Of a stretch of DNA of 50,236 nt, positions 27,739 to 40,019 are shown in pieces. A model generated the notes under the pieces. It was not told the DNA's origin, searched no databases, and saw nothing but the letters and a program-made list of their open reading frames with translations. Position 1 is the stretch's first letter. Each line of letters opens with the position of its first letter. The DNA lies in contig JAUCGL010000018.1 in assembly GCA_030378105.1 (NCBI GenBank), positions 1 through 50,236 of the forward strand, written 5' to 3'. Made by a program: the position numbers and the translations under genes. This DNA is from Candidatus Halobeggiatoa sp. HSG11. Lineage in GTDB: Bacteria; Pseudomonadota; Gammaproteobacteria; Beggiatoales; Beggiatoaceae.

Positions 27739-28503
27739 ACCTATTATGCTCTTTTTTTATACTTTTGTCAGGCTGTCAGGTATAACAGCACAAATGGGGA
27801 TAACTGGAAGAATAATTATGGTTGGAATATTACTAACCTACCTTGTAGTTGGCATGGTATTTATTGTAAAGATAATGGCATAGTTCAAATTGGTCTTAAT
27901 TATGATGGTAACGATTATTCAGGTAATAATTTGGTGGGTACAATTCCTAATTTTAAAAGTTTTCCTAATTTAGAACGTCTTCATTTATCTGAAAACTTCT
28001 TAACTGGTACAATTCCAAATTTTAGTAATTTACCCAATTTATCTGCACTATCTCTTGGTAACAATCAATTGACAGGAAAAACGCCTGATTTTATCAATCT
28101 GCCTAATTTAACATACCTTGATGTAGAAAATAATCAACTAACCACAGTAAAAATAACTCTTGAAAAAGAAAGCTACACCCAAGACGAACAATTCAAAGCA
28201 GAATTAACCGAAACTTTCAGTGAAGACTATGACTTATATGTAGCAATTTTATTTCCCAACAATACTGATTTTGTCACGTTAGAAGATACTAATAAATTTA
28301 CTCAGCTAAACCAAATTCAAAAATGGTAAGCTTTGAGAGAAGAAACAATCACATTAATAGATTTAGCTTTACCATCCGATTTAGCAACTGGCAAATATTG
28401 TATTTATGGAATTTTAGCTCCTAAAGATGAATCTATTTTTGAAGTAAAAGAACAATGGATTATGGATATGGAATGTTTTAAACTGAGTGAATCTGATTTT
28501 TAG
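27739..28503 (+). pseudogene. Leucine-rich-repeat surface protein, 5' truncated and interrupted by a stop
   Basis: Frame 1 encodes a recognisable LRR cap and repeats: YNSTNGDNWKNNYGWN (27781), PCSWHGIYCKDNGIVQI, then NNLVGTIPNFKSFPNLERLH, NFLTGTIPNF and NQLTGKTPDF. A C-terminal module runs from about 28141 (LEKESYTQDEQFKAELTETF; YDLYVAILFPN). An in-frame TAA at 28327-28329 interrupts this module, and the same frame continues with matching sequence (LPSDLATGKYCIYGILAPKDES) to a TAG at 28501-28503. No in-frame start codon precedes the cap after the stop at 27736-27738, so the start and signal peptide are lost. The largest intact piece would start at 27931 and end at 28329. Confidence 0.8.
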
Positions 28504-28616
28504 ATGGAGTTTATAAACACTAATTCCTAAGCAAATCCTATATATGTTTATTTATAATTTGTAACACCTTATATAGTATTATCCTAAAAATAAAATTGAA
28601 CAATGGAAATTAAATT

Positions 28617-29281
28617 TTGAAATACTACTTATTTATATTAATATTTTTATTTGTTGGTTGTGCAACAGTAAAAGAAGAAACTGCTACAACACAATTAAAT
28701 GTGAATTAAGAGCTAAATAATTATTTTAAAAATCATATAATTAGAATTTACTATTTAGAGACTTTTACTTGGTAAGTTTTTAACATATTGTTTTAAAAGC
28801 TATATGAATTTTAGCTCTTAATTCACATTTAAATAAATCTATATCAAACAATAATTTTTCTTACAGAAAAGTATATTTTTTTCAGCATAAATTGATAACA
28901 GGGTGGGTTTTTGAATCAGGAGATACTTTTTATAATGATTTACGTGAAGGAAATGTTGAAAGATTATATTCGGCAGCAGAATCAATTATATCTCAAGAAT
29001 ATTCTGACCAAATAGTTATCATTCCCATTAAAGACACAAGTGCTGTCTTAATATTATTTCCAGAGCCAAAACTAATGCCAAATTGTTTCTTTGCTATGGT
29101 AATAAAAAATGATAATGGTTATAGGTATATTACATACGAACGTACTATGGATACTACGGATAGTGGTTTTGTGGGAGTAGTCGGTGAATGGAATGCAAAG
29201 AAAAACCATATTAATCATGGGTCTCGTACCTATAAAAAATCATCTGAGTTTGTAGCTGAAGTATTAGATAATAAGCTGTAA
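28617..29281 (+). pseudogene. Small lipoprotein gene split by a MITE
   Basis: The left part starts at a TTG (28617) and encodes a lipoprotein signal (KYYLFILIFLFVGCATVK, lipobox LFVGC), then stops at 28707-28709 inside the inserted element. Removing 28698-28831 (the element plus one TA) joins the codon TTA at 28695-28697 to AAT at 28832-28834, in frame with the open frame that continues to 29281. The rebuilt protein is about 176 residues and includes FQHKLITGWVFESGDTF, VIIPIKDTSAVLILFPEP and VGVVGEWNAKKNHINHG. A TTG at 28892 might allow separate translation of the C-terminal 129 residues, but without export signal. Function unknown. Confidence 0.8.
28698..28829. mobile_element. MITE of 132 bp with 20-bp perfect terminal inverted repeats and TA duplication
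   Basis: The left end AATGTGAATTAAGAGCTAAA (28698-28717) is the exact reverse complement of the right end (28810-28829). TA lies on both sides (28696-28697 and 28830-28831), as expected for the Tc1/mariner-IS630 group. The interior is AT-rich without coding capacity, so it must be mobilised in trans. One end is also present alone at 6072-6091. Confidence 0.85.
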
Positions 29282-29294
29282 TAGTGTTAGGTAA

Positions 29295-29450
29295 GTTATC
29301 ATTGATGGTCGTGTACAGCTACTTGCCGTGCTGAAAGACTGCAAGAAAGATACGGTTAAAAGTTTTCTGAAAAGTATTCCAACTCATTGTATTAACATTT
29401 CTGAAAAATTGATTTACCTTCAACTAATGAGAAGTTACGAAATTTCATGA
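29295..29450 (+). pseudogene. Transposase scrap, possibly ISL3 family
   Basis: About 51 codons without a start: VIIDGRVQLLAVLKDCKKDT and VKSFLKSIPTHC resemble the central part of ISL3-type transposases (D..VL.DRKKETV..FL.SIP). The frame ends in a TGA at 29448-29450 at the edge of a palindromic repeat. The C-terminal portion of the same family appears at the right edge of the window. Confidence 0.4.
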
Positions 29451-29475
29451 TGTCCCCGGAACGTCCATATTCCGT
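29442..29475 (+). repeat. Palindromic repeat, copy 1
   Basis: ATTTCATGATGT followed by the core CGGAACGTCCATATTCCG (29457-29474, 5-bp stem ends). The same sequence with three changes occurs inverted at 45610-45641. From here to 29690 I see no supported gene. Confidence 0.65.
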
Positions 29476-29690
29476 GAACTAATCAATTTCTCAGTAAAAC
29501 AGTTGTTATTTCCAGATAAGTCAGGTTCCTCAGACAACTCCACCATGACATCAACGATGAACTTGTTCAAAATTTCAAAAAACGCAACTATGCTTAACTA
29601 TTTCTTCAAATTTAAGAACTCTCACACTATTCGACTTCGGCTTCGCCTTTCCGTATCTCACAGCGATATTGGAAAGTTGAATAATTACGA

Positions 29691-31013
29691 TTATTTTATC
29701 TCAAAAGAAATCGGGTCATTACCATTAAAAACAATTTTCCCATCTTTTAAGCGATAACCTATATAAACAGTATATGGAATCAGCGGTAATCCGGCTAATG
29801 AACCTTCGTAAATAGTACTTTGTAACGTACTAGATAATTTCACATTTTCTTCAGCAGCAATGATAGATGGTATATCATTATTCCACAATTCCCAAGTCAA
29901 ATAATCATTACCACGCATAAAAAATACTGGAGTTTCTAAATGTAACAATGCTAAAATTAAAATATCAACTGTTTCAGCAACATCAAAATCATCAATAGTA
30001 ACGGCAGCAGAAACTGTTATTGTATCAGTTGAATCAATTTGTAACTGATTGCCAACTAGTCCTTGTTCTGTAACAATTTGATTAAAAAAATAAGATTCAG
30101 TTTCAATTTCACTACCTATCTTATCAACTGCCATCCCAAGCGAACCTTTCATTACATTTGCAGTAGAATTAAAATTAAATACTAAAATACTATTTGTAGT
30201 CAGTTCATTACGACTACTTATATTAATATAGTAAGTCTTATTTGCTTCTAAAGTAACATTGATCTGAGAATGAGAATAATGATCATCAACATCATCGTTA
30301 CAAGCTAATTCAGTCAAAGAATCTTTAGAGCCAGACCACAAAGATAATACAGTATTATAATCAGAATTAAGAGTGTCAAATACTAAACTTTGCATAGTGT
30401 TGGATTTGTACTGATACCAAACACTATTGTAAGCACTACTAGCACAAACTGATAAAGATTCATTAGCATCAGTAGTGGCTATATCAGCTTGTTGAGTGTT
30501 AGTATAAGGAATAGTTGTTATTTCAATTGCATTAGTCAAACTATCGTTGTTCGAATCCGAAATACTTAAAGATTTGGCATTAAAAGTTAAATTACCAGTT
30601 TCCTTATTAAAACCATTAATACCAATAAGATATTGAGTACCACCGGTTAGCTCTGCACTTAGTTGAGATTGCATGGTGTCCTCTGTGCCATTGTCATTAC
30701 AAGTTACTTTAGTCAATGGATGCTGTTCTCCAGTCCAAACACCAAGCACTGTATCATAGTCAGAGCCATAAGTATCAAATACTATTTTTTCATCAATGGT
30801 AGGGTTATATTGATACCAAACACTTGCTTCACTGAATGAACAAATAGGAAAGTCTTCGGAAGATTCTGTAGTTGAATCAGAAGTATCCTGTGTATTGGTA
30901 TAAGGTAATGTTGGAATACTAATAGCACTATCTAAATCGTCATTAACTGGAGCAGCATGTATAGGAATTGCTACAGTTAATAGGGTTATCCACCCAAATA
31001 TTTTTAAATTCAT
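29691..31013 (-). CDS. Exported protein with two PPC-like beta domains
   Basis: 440 residues from the ATG at 31013. An upstream in-frame ATG (31064) would place the start inside the terminator of the preceding gene; 31013 has GGGGAA 6 bp upstream and gives a clean signal peptide (KIFGWITLLTVAIPIHA). Two related domains of about 120 residues follow, each with ISIPTLPYTNTQ or ITTIPYTNTQ, SVWYQY, then a DT..SDYDTVL..W(T/S)G block and a CND motif, typical of pre-peptidase-C-terminal-like beta sandwiches that may bind calcium. The last about 150 residues form a different region (SLAGLPLIPYTVYIGYRLKDG) found at the end of other exported proteins. It lies 81 bp downstream of the large surface protein gene on the same strand, with a terminator between them. 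Role likely surface or extracellular matrix; unproven. Confidence 0.8.
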   Translation of the reverse strand: MNLKIFGWITLLTVAIPIHAAPVNDDLDSAISIPTLPYTNTQDTSDSTTESSEDFPICSFSEASVWYQYNPTIDEKIVFDTYGSDYDTVLGVWTGEQHPLTKVTCNDNGTEDTMQSQLSAELTGGTQYLIGINGFNKETGNLTFNAKSLSISDSNNDSLTNAIEITTIPYTNTQQADIATTDANESLSVCASSAYNSVWYQYKSNTMQSLVFDTLNSDYNTVLSLWSGSKDSLTELACNDDVDDHYSHSQINVTLEANKTYYINISSRNELTTNSILVFNFNSTANVMKGSLGMAVDKIGSEIETESYFFNQIVTEQGLVGNQLQIDSTDTITVSAAVTIDDFDVAETVDILILALLHLETPVFFMRGNDYLTWELWNNDIPSIIAAEENVKLSSTLQSTIYEGSLAGLPLIPYTVYIGYRLKDGKIVFNGNDPISFEIK

Positions 31014-31024
31014 AAAAATTCCCC

Positions 31025-31051
31025 AAAAAAATAGGGGCAGAAACTGCCCCT
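31025..31051 (-). terminator. Rho-independent terminator after the SdrD-like surface protein gene
   Basis: On the minus strand AGGGGCAG, loop TTT, CTGCCCCT, then A and seven T. It sits between the stop of the upstream gene (31095) and the start of the next one (31013), and helps fix that start. Confidence 0.9.
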
Positions 31052-31094
31052 TTAAGTTTAACATTGTAAGTAAGAATTAATAAACTTTAAATTA

Positions 31095-34000
31095 TTACTC
31101 TTCAAGACCTTGTTGAGATATAATTGCTTCTACATCACAACTATTAGGCCATGAAATTGCTTCGATATCAGAATAAATTTCTGTATTATATTTCAATACA
31201 ATATTGCTAGGATTTTCTGAAGTTGCTTCCCCAGGTAAAACTGGGCAACCACCTTCTGTTGTTCTCCAACCATATATATTAAAATCTCCATCTTCATGAA
31301 CAGCAAACAATAAGACATTATTATTAGCCATATCTAATGCTTCTATTTGACCTGATACTGGACAAATAATAGTTTCACCAGTAGAGCTATCCCATGAATA
31401 TAATGTGCTAGATTCTGCACTACTTTTACCAGTTCTATTACTATTTTCTGCCAGATATAATACATCATCTTCATTATTCCAAGTCATACCTTCAATAGCA
31501 AACTGTGAATAATCAGCTTCACTGGAAGTATTAGCACGTTCACCGATACCAGTCAATAAATCAACAACTAATGGACCGGCTTTTCTATCTGACCATGCCC
31601 ATAGTTCACCATTATTTTTGAATGAAATGGCGGATACTTCACCTGGCCAGATTTGAACCTCTGGATTCACAGGAGTTGCAACACCGGTTGATTTATCAAT
31701 TTGATATAAAGTTCCAGTAGGATAGACTGTATTTTCTATGTCACCATTCACATCATCACCAGATGAAGCATATAGTATATCTGTTATAGGATCAGTATCT
31801 AAACCTTCGAGGTCATATCCAGACAATACATCACCTAATGCAGTTGCTACACCAGTATTTGGAGTTATACCAAAGATTCCAGTATCATTCAAAAGTTTAT
31901 CATTCAAAGCATAAAAATTAGGCTCAGAACAACCAGGAATAACATCATCCAGTCTAGGATTGAAACCAAAGTCAACTGTTAGATTAACTTTTGCAGCTTC
32001 ATCTTCAGGGTCTTCTGGAGCAACTAGAGTAACTGCTGATGATACAACTCCATGACCAACTACTGGATTACCATTACTATCGTTGTCAATACCATCATCT
32101 GGATCAGAACCAGAACTATTTGGACCAGAACCTTCAGAAGTTATGAAAGCAAAGGAAGTTGTTGGATCATTTAACGGACCTCCAACTGCAAAGTTATCTG
32201 GATCGATCTGCACAATGTAATCACCCGGTTTCAATTCTTCAAATAAGTAATAACCTGGTGTACCACCTTTAGTAAAGGTAACCATACTTGATATTTGCTG
32301 ATCAACATTTGGTGTATATTCATTATTACCATCAGTATCACGATACAAGTTAACCTTAACACCATTAATGCCTTCATCACCATCAGCAACGCTGTAAGTA
32401 CCATTCAGTTCTTCATCTTTATCTAACCAAACTTGATTACCCAAAGATAAATCACCAATAATTACGAATATACCAGCATCTACGGTTCTGTTAAACTCAT
32501 TTTTGCCCAATGTAACGATGTCTGTTACGCCATCACTATCAACATCAGAATCTTCAGCATCAGACGAACCTTCATCTTTGCCAGTAAAATATTCAGCATC
32601 TTCTGGTAAAGTGAATTTAACAAAATAATCACCTGGACCAAGGTCTTCAAATAGATAGCTACCATCACTTGCAGTGTTAGTAATTTCTACTTCTTGATCT
32701 GAGGCTGGGTCTGCAATACCATTACCATCATCACGATATAATGTTACTTCAACACCACTTATACCTAGATCTTTACTTTCATTTTGTTGACCATTTTGAT
32801 CACGATCAAACCATACATAGTCACCTAATGCAGCAGTTCCTTTTTCTACTAATCCCATATCCCAACTATAGTCAAGTGTTTCGCTTTCTAAAGTTATAAT
32901 TATAGTTGAATTAGTATCAGGATTAACATCTGAATCTGCAAGATCATCATCACTAGCATCCTGAGGCGATACTGCATAACCAACTGGTGGGTAAAATTTA
33001 ACAAAGTAATCGCCACCATCTAAGAATGAAAAGATGTAGAAACCTGGTTCACCATCTGGACCATCAGCTGTTCTAGTGAATTCAAGGAATTCATCATCAG
33101 CAGTATTAGGGATACCATCTGCTCCGGGTTTATAAACTTCAACTTTAACACCATTAAGACCTACTTCATCATTATCTTGTAAGCCATTAGCGTTATAATC
33201 TAACCAAACTCTATCACCCAAAACGGCGGGTTCAAAATCAACTACTTCAATACCAACTTTAATTGGTTCAGAAGGAAGCAATGTATCACCATTATCTACT
33301 CGAGTAGCAACATAACCAAAAGAGTTCCATGCAATTGAAGGTTCTTCTTCAGTTCCTAAAGCAGCATCAATTGGAGCTAACATAGGCCATTCCAGCTTTA
33401 ATTCATCACCTGGATCAAACACTTTTTCACCAAAATCGAATCTTAAAGAACGAACAGCAGCAATATCATCTGGTAAGTTAGTTGACCATTGTGGTTCTTG
33501 GCAATCAACTGGATTTGTTGGTAATACTTCACTCCGACAAGGATTTTCTTCAACACTGTAAGATACGATAATTCCATTACCAGCATTTACAACATCTCTT
33601 AATCGAGGTTGCCAGTTTGATTCACGTTGAGATAAATCAATAACTCCAGTATCAGATATGAATGGTAAAATATCAACAACTACCACGTTAGTCATGGAAA
33701 CATTTCCAACGTTTTTAACTATCAAACGATAATCTAAAGTACCACCTCTAGCAGTTTTACCCCAATTTGGATAACGATGATATTCATAGTCCAATTGACC
33801 ACGAACCCATTTAAGTGATTCCATAGCAGCTATTTTACTTGCAGTTATAAGAGCGTTATCACTTGAACATAACAGTTCTTCAACGTCACCATCACCATCA
33901 ATATCACTGGTATCAGCTATTTTATCAATACAACTATTTAAATTAATAGCAGTATTAGGATTTTCAGCAATGGAATAAGCTCTATTACCTAATAAACCAG

Positions 34001-35792
34001 GCAAAGTTGTGGATTTAACCCGAGCTGTCATGTTTATTTTATATCTATTCCATTTTTTAAATGAATGAGCATTGTCACCAAGCCATTCCCAATACAATAC
34101 TGTTTTACCTTCCTGATTAGTTTTTTCAGAAAAAGTTGGTGAAGGTATGCCTTTAGTTCCACCAGATACAGGACTCCAGCTCTCATATTCCAAATTATCA
34201 TCTAATATATCAACTATACTAGGATTTACTAACAAAGTTTCTGATTTGTTTATCAAGGTTATCTCATACGTTACAGTATCGCCTGGGGTAATTGTTGACA
34301 TTCCAGAAACAGTTTTAATTATCACAGGTTTTGCCATAGCATTAATTACTTCGGTCTTTTTAGTATGAATAGCATTTTTAGGTCTACCTTCATAGCTTGT
34401 TTCACCAAGAACAGTATTTTCAAGTATATCGCCAACGTTTACTGGTTGACCATTTCTATCTTCTGATAGCACTGTAACTGAGAAACCAGTAGATACATTT
34501 CTGCTAACATCAGAACGGAAACCAACTGGTACTGATGGATAAGTCCATTTTAGGTCAGTTATATATTCACCGTCAGATAAGTTTAATGATGCCACATCTA
34601 CTAATTGCATTGGAGGCGTATTAAATGGACTACCAGCTACTGTTGTCCAAGTAGAATTAGTATTGGTTTTATAATCAATAGAAACCGGAACTGAACCATC
34701 AATTTGATTATTATCGCCAGCACGTATATTCGTCACATCCATTTGCAGGGGTATAGTATCAGTTATAATCATCTCATCAAGAGTAACACTACCGGTATTT
34801 TTGATAGTAAATCCATAATCAAAAGTCCCACCTTGTATAATTGTATTTGGGCCTTGCTTCACCACTGAAAAATTAGCAACACCTTCACCCATACCAGGTC
34901 CAAAATAATTAGTTACTTGAGCAGTATAAACTTGCGGTTCTGCTACACCAACCACAGTACCAGTAGCGGTAACTACATTAGTTATATCACCTTCACTAAA
35001 AATAGAAGATGGATACTGTACTGTAAAATCATAATAGGTAAAACATTCCCCTACTTTTAAGTCTTTGGTAGGCCAAGTAATGGTTTCACCAGTGGCATCG
35101 TAAACTCCATTTCTTCCAGAAGATATGTAATTAGTATTAGCCGGTAACTGATCAACCATAGTTACATTATTTAAATCAAGTTGACCATAACCGTCTTGGT
35201 TACACATCGTAACTCGGTATTTAGTATCAAAATCTAAACGAGGATTAATAGAGTTTAAAGCTTTAGTCAAAGTAATTACACTTTCAGCAGTCACAGTTAC
35301 TGTTGAAATAACATTTTCTACACTATCTGCATTATCAGAACTAATAGTAGCTGAATTAGTCACTATAGTGTTATTAGGTGTTTGACCATTTTTAAGTACA
35401 ACGCTCATAGTTAGTTCACCAGTAGAACCTGCTTCTAGAGGACTAATGAACTGCCAAGTTACAACATTTTCAGTAATATCAACTGCTTCAATATGTTGAT
35501 GTGCTGCACCAGCTGGGGAAACTTCTTGTAATATCTCAGTTATTTCAGCAGGTAAGGTGCTAGTTAATTGTACATTTTCACAATTTTCTGTGGTACTGGC
35601 ACAACGATACTTAAGTAAAAAAGTAAATGGTTGTCCAGATAAAACGGACGTTACATCACCTTCAACACTTTGTTCAAGTGCTAATTCTGCTCGAGCATGA
35701 GCATTTGTAGAAATGCCGAGCATCATGACTATTCCCATAACGGATAGTGTGTAAGAAAAGACACTTCCTCGTTGGAAAAAGAGATTTTTCAT
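31095..35792 (-). CDS. Large exported surface protein with DUF11 repeats and three SdrD-type B domains
   Basis: 1565 residues. A long signal peptide covers about residues 1-34 (FSYTLSVMGIVMMLGISTNAHA). The N-terminal 900 residues contain several DUF11-type repeats (VTLTKAL.., TDTIPLQMDVTNI, VVVVDILPFIS, and NKSETLLVNPSIVDILDDNL). Three SdrD B-like domains follow: LGDRVWLDYNANGLQDNDEV, LGDYVWFDRDQNGQQNESKD and LGNQVWLDKDEELNGTYSVA, each with a GVxVxLYxD strand and Asp-rich loops that bind calcium in Gram-positive relatives. The C-terminal 300 residues look like a propeller-type domain (GVATALGDVLSGYDLEGLDT; WPGEVSAISFKNNGELWAWS). There is no LPXTG sorting signal, in keeping with a Gram-negative host. 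GGAGGA lies 8 bp before the start. Likely adhesin or sheath component. Confidence 0.9.
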   Translation of the reverse strand: MKNLFFQRGSVFSYTLSVMGIVMMLGISTNAHARAELALEQSVEGDVTSVLSGQPFTFLLKYRCASTTENCENVQLTSTLPAEITEILQEVSPAGAAHQHIEAVDITENVVTWQFISPLEAGSTGELTMSVVLKNGQTPNNTIVTNSATISSDNADSVENVISTVTVTAESVITLTKALNSINPRLDFDTKYRVTMCNQDGYGQLDLNNVTMVDQLPANTNYISSGRNGVYDATGETITWPTKDLKVGECFTYYDFTVQYPSSIFSEGDITNVVTATGTVVGVAEPQVYTAQVTNYFGPGMGEGVANFSVVKQGPNTIIQGGTFDYGFTIKNTGSVTLDEMIITDTIPLQMDVTNIRAGDNNQIDGSVPVSIDYKTNTNSTWTTVAGSPFNTPPMQLVDVASLNLSDGEYITDLKWTYPSVPVGFRSDVSRNVSTGFSVTVLSEDRNGQPVNVGDILENTVLGETSYEGRPKNAIHTKKTEVINAMAKPVIIKTVSGMSTITPGDTVTYEITLINKSETLLVNPSIVDILDDNLEYESWSPVSGGTKGIPSPTFSEKTNQEGKTVLYWEWLGDNAHSFKKWNRYKINMTARVKSTTLPGLLGNRAYSIAENPNTAINLNSCIDKIADTSDIDGDGDVEELLCSSDNALITASKIAAMESLKWVRGQLDYEYHRYPNWGKTARGGTLDYRLIVKNVGNVSMTNVVVVDILPFISDTGVIDLSQRESNWQPRLRDVVNAGNGIIVSYSVEENPCRSEVLPTNPVDCQEPQWSTNLPDDIAAVRSLRFDFGEKVFDPGDELKLEWPMLAPIDAALGTEEEPSIAWNSFGYVATRVDNGDTLLPSEPIKVGIEVVDFEPAVLGDRVWLDYNANGLQDNDEVGLNGVKVEVYKPGADGIPNTADDEFLEFTRTADGPDGEPGFYIFSFLDGGDYFVKFYPPVGYAVSPQDASDDDLADSDVNPDTNSTIIITLESETLDYSWDMGLVEKGTAALGDYVWFDRDQNGQQNESKDLGISGVEVTLYRDDGNGIADPASDQEVEITNTASDGSYLFEDLGPGDYFVKFTLPEDAEYFTGKDEGSSDAEDSDVDSDGVTDIVTLGKNEFNRTVDAGIFVIIGDLSLGNQVWLDKDEELNGTYSVADGDEGINGVKVNLYRDTDGNNEYTPNVDQQISSMVTFTKGGTPGYYLFEELKPGDYIVQIDPDNFAVGGPLNDPTTSFAFITSEGSGPNSSGSDPDDGIDNDSNGNPVVGHGVVSSAVTLVAPEDPEDEAAKVNLTVDFGFNPRLDDVIPGCSEPNFYALNDKLLNDTGIFGITPNTGVATALGDVLSGYDLEGLDTDPITDILYASSGDDVNGDIENTVYPTGTLYQIDKSTGVATPVNPEVQIWPGEVSAISFKNNGELWAWSDRKAGPLVVDLLTGIGERANTSSEADYSQFAIEGMTWNNEDDVLYLAENSNRTGKSSAESSTLYSWDSSTGETIICPVSGQIEALDMANNNVLLFAVHEDGDFNIYGWRTTEGGCPVLPGEATSENPSNIVLKYNTEIYSDIEAISWPNSCDVEAIISQQGLEE

Positions 35793-36943
35793 TTTTTTCC
35801 TCCATTAAAACCAAATTAAAATTTAAAAGTATAATTCAATTAAAAGTTTGAATAAATAGGTTAATTTACTATATAAAAATAAGAATATTTTAAAACAGGT
35901 ATAGATTAGTATAGCAGATATAAATTTAAAGAATTGAACTAGAAAATACTTCTGAAATATTTATATAATTAGCTATTAACAAAGTTAATATTACTCAGAT
36001 AAAAAATGCTTAATTATAATTTTTTCATAATATTTTTAGTACAGAATATTTTATTAATAATTATAACTTTTTTCTAAAATGTCCTTCTTAACTAAGATTG
36101 TAAAAATGGGACTTTAATATTTGAGAAGGATAATGATTCCCTTGTTTTCTTTCTTAATCAGATATGAGTTATTATCATAAATAAAACTTCAAACAAACTT
36201 AAACTAATCTTGAATAAATTAATGAATATAATTTATAGATATTATAGCAATTTTTGTTCCTTGACTTGATCTCATTGGAATATACTATATTTATATAGAT
36301 ATTTTTTGCAATTTGCAACGCAATATAAAAACTCTTGCGAATCTTATGTATTTTATGTGAAAATATATTTAATATATTTGAAATATAACATAATACTTAT
36401 ATAATTGAGTTGTTATAACATTCCTACATTATGCATCATAATATATAAATAAGGAATATCACTATAAAACTAAATATTAAAGATAAAGGAGTTTCGCAGC
36501 GTTAGCATCAATTTAAAGTCAAAAACAAAATACATGATGGAGATAGAAAACTATAGTTTATACTGTAAACGACTTAAGATTTTGACTTTTACTTTAAGTA
36601 AATCGTTATGGCAATTAGCTAAACAACAACTTCAAAAAGTCCAAGTTTTACTCGTTCATAGTATAATAAATGGTGAATGTAATTAAGAAATGAAATAACG
36701 AAAGAAACGACGAAGCGTAATACAAAATCCTACCAATTTCTTAAAAATTTGCAAGGTATAAACTCTTGTTAAGTTTATAACTATTTTAGCTCAGGATTAC
36801 CCAAAAAAATATTAAAAGTTTACTTCGTTTATTTTACAATTTATCAAAATTAATTTTAAAAAAACTTTTCAAACAATTAATACATTTTTGTAAGGGGTTA
36901 TCACTCAATATAAGAAGATATAGTTGATTTTAATCCAAAATAC
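35793..36943. other. Long AT-rich intergenic region (1.15 kb)
   Basis: No open frame with plausible coding character was found. It holds MITE-like copy B at 36559-36665. The 35793-36200 part should contain the promoter of the large surface protein on the minus strand, but I could not fix boxes. No tRNA or other RNA gene is apparent. Confidence 0.55.
36559..36665. repeat. Small palindromic-ended element, copy B (MITE-like)
   Basis: 107 bp, the same orientation as copy A at 13760-13865 and about 91% identical to it. Same imperfect 13-bp ends starting TATACTGTAAACG. It lies in the middle of a long intergenic region. Confidence 0.85.
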
Positions 36944-37258
36944 TTATGGGTCAACGTCAATAGTTTTGTTACTGTTTATATGATTTGCTTCTTTTGCTTT
37001 CATAAGAGATTCAAGATATGCAAGTTCATTTGCATTTTTTTCAATGCCTCTAACAATAGCTTGGCTAATATCATCTGCACCCTTTGGAGTTTTATTGCAT
37101 AGTTCAAAAATCCTAAAAGCCGCATTTAATCTAAGAGTTATAGGAGCTTCCATATCAGTAACTATGGTCTCTACTACATCTAATGCAATATTTGCAAGAT
37201 GTTGCAATCGTTCTTCACAAGCAGATTCTACTTTTAAATCCTTAGGTTTATTTAACAT
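36944..37258 (-). CDS. Small helical protein of unknown function, tandem paralogue 1
   Basis: 104 residues, predicted all-helical and soluble, with no signal peptide. It is about 75-80% identical to the next gene upstream (37339-37686); shared blocks include ERLQHLA.IALDVVETI, TDMEAPI.LRL.AAFRIFEL and IEKNANELAYLESLMKAKEA. The AAFRIFEL..ELAYLESL pattern recalls small HEAT-like or terminase-small-subunit-like helical proteins, but I cannot assign a family. It is the downstream member of a two-gene same-strand pair. Confidence 0.75.
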   Translation of the reverse strand: MLNKPKDLKVESACEERLQHLANIALDVVETIVTDMEAPITLRLNAAFRIFELCNKTPKGADDISQAIVRGIEKNANELAYLESLMKAKEANHINSNKTIDVDP

Positions 37259-37303
37259 AAGTTATACATAGTTGTGTTTTTAAGTAGCAGATTGTTACAT
37301 AAA

Positions 37304-37322
37304 GGACGGATACTATCCGTCC
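37304..37322 (-). terminator. Hairpin between the tandem paralogues
   Basis: GGACGGAT / ATCCGTCC with a 3-base loop. On the minus strand it is followed only by TTTA, so termination would be weak. Confidence 0.4.
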
Positions 37323-37338
37323 CATGTTGTAAAAATAT

Positions 37339-37686
37339 TTATAGGAAAGTAGGGCAGCTATCACCACTACTATTATGATGATCAACTCCGATAGTTTTGT
37401 TATCAAGTTGATTAGCTTCTTTCGCTTTCATAAGTGATTCAAGATATGCAAGTTCATTAGCATTTTTTTCAATCCCCCTTATAATTGCTTGACCAACATC
37501 ATCATTATTTTTAGGAGACATGCTACACAACTCAAAAATCCTAAATGCTGCATCTAATCGTAAGTTAATAGGAGCTTCCATATCTGTCAAGATAGTTTCA
37601 ACTACATCTAATGCAATATCTGCTAAATGTTGCAAACGTTCTTGACAAACAGATTCAACTTTTAAATTTTCTGGTTTAGTTATCAT
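37339..37686 (-). CDS. Small helical protein of unknown function, tandem paralogue 2
   Basis: 115 residues. It matches its neighbour over about 100 residues and differs by a short extra C-terminal tail (HHNSSGDSCPTFL). The two genes are separated by 80 bp containing a hairpin. The high protein similarity indicates a recent tandem duplication with both copies kept intact. No transmembrane segment, no recognised motif. Function unknown. Confidence 0.75.
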   Translation of the reverse strand: MITKPENLKVESVCQERLQHLADIALDVVETILTDMEAPINLRLDAAFRIFELCSMSPKNNDDVGQAIIRGIEKNANELAYLESLMKAKEANQLDNKTIGVDHHNSSGDSCPTFL

Positions 37687-39871
<2,185 letters not shown>

Positions 39872-40019
39872 CTTTAAATGATATTAGTTTTAAAAATTAA
39901 TGAAACTTATAATAACTTTCTCACCCCACCCTTGGCTGCTACTTCTTTTAACGGCTCATCGTTATACATATTTTTAAATATTTTATTTTAAATAGTTTTT
40001 CGTAGGGTGGGTAGAAAGG

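Noticed and set aside
27653-27883. 76-codon frame with hydrophobic residues
   Set aside because: It overlaps the LRR cap in the wrong phase and the transposase fragment; the frame-1 reading gives a clear LRR cap instead.
29503-29757. 84-codon plus-strand frame
   Set aside because: It runs into the 3' end of the well-supported minus-strand gene and has no recognisable content or ribosome-binding site.
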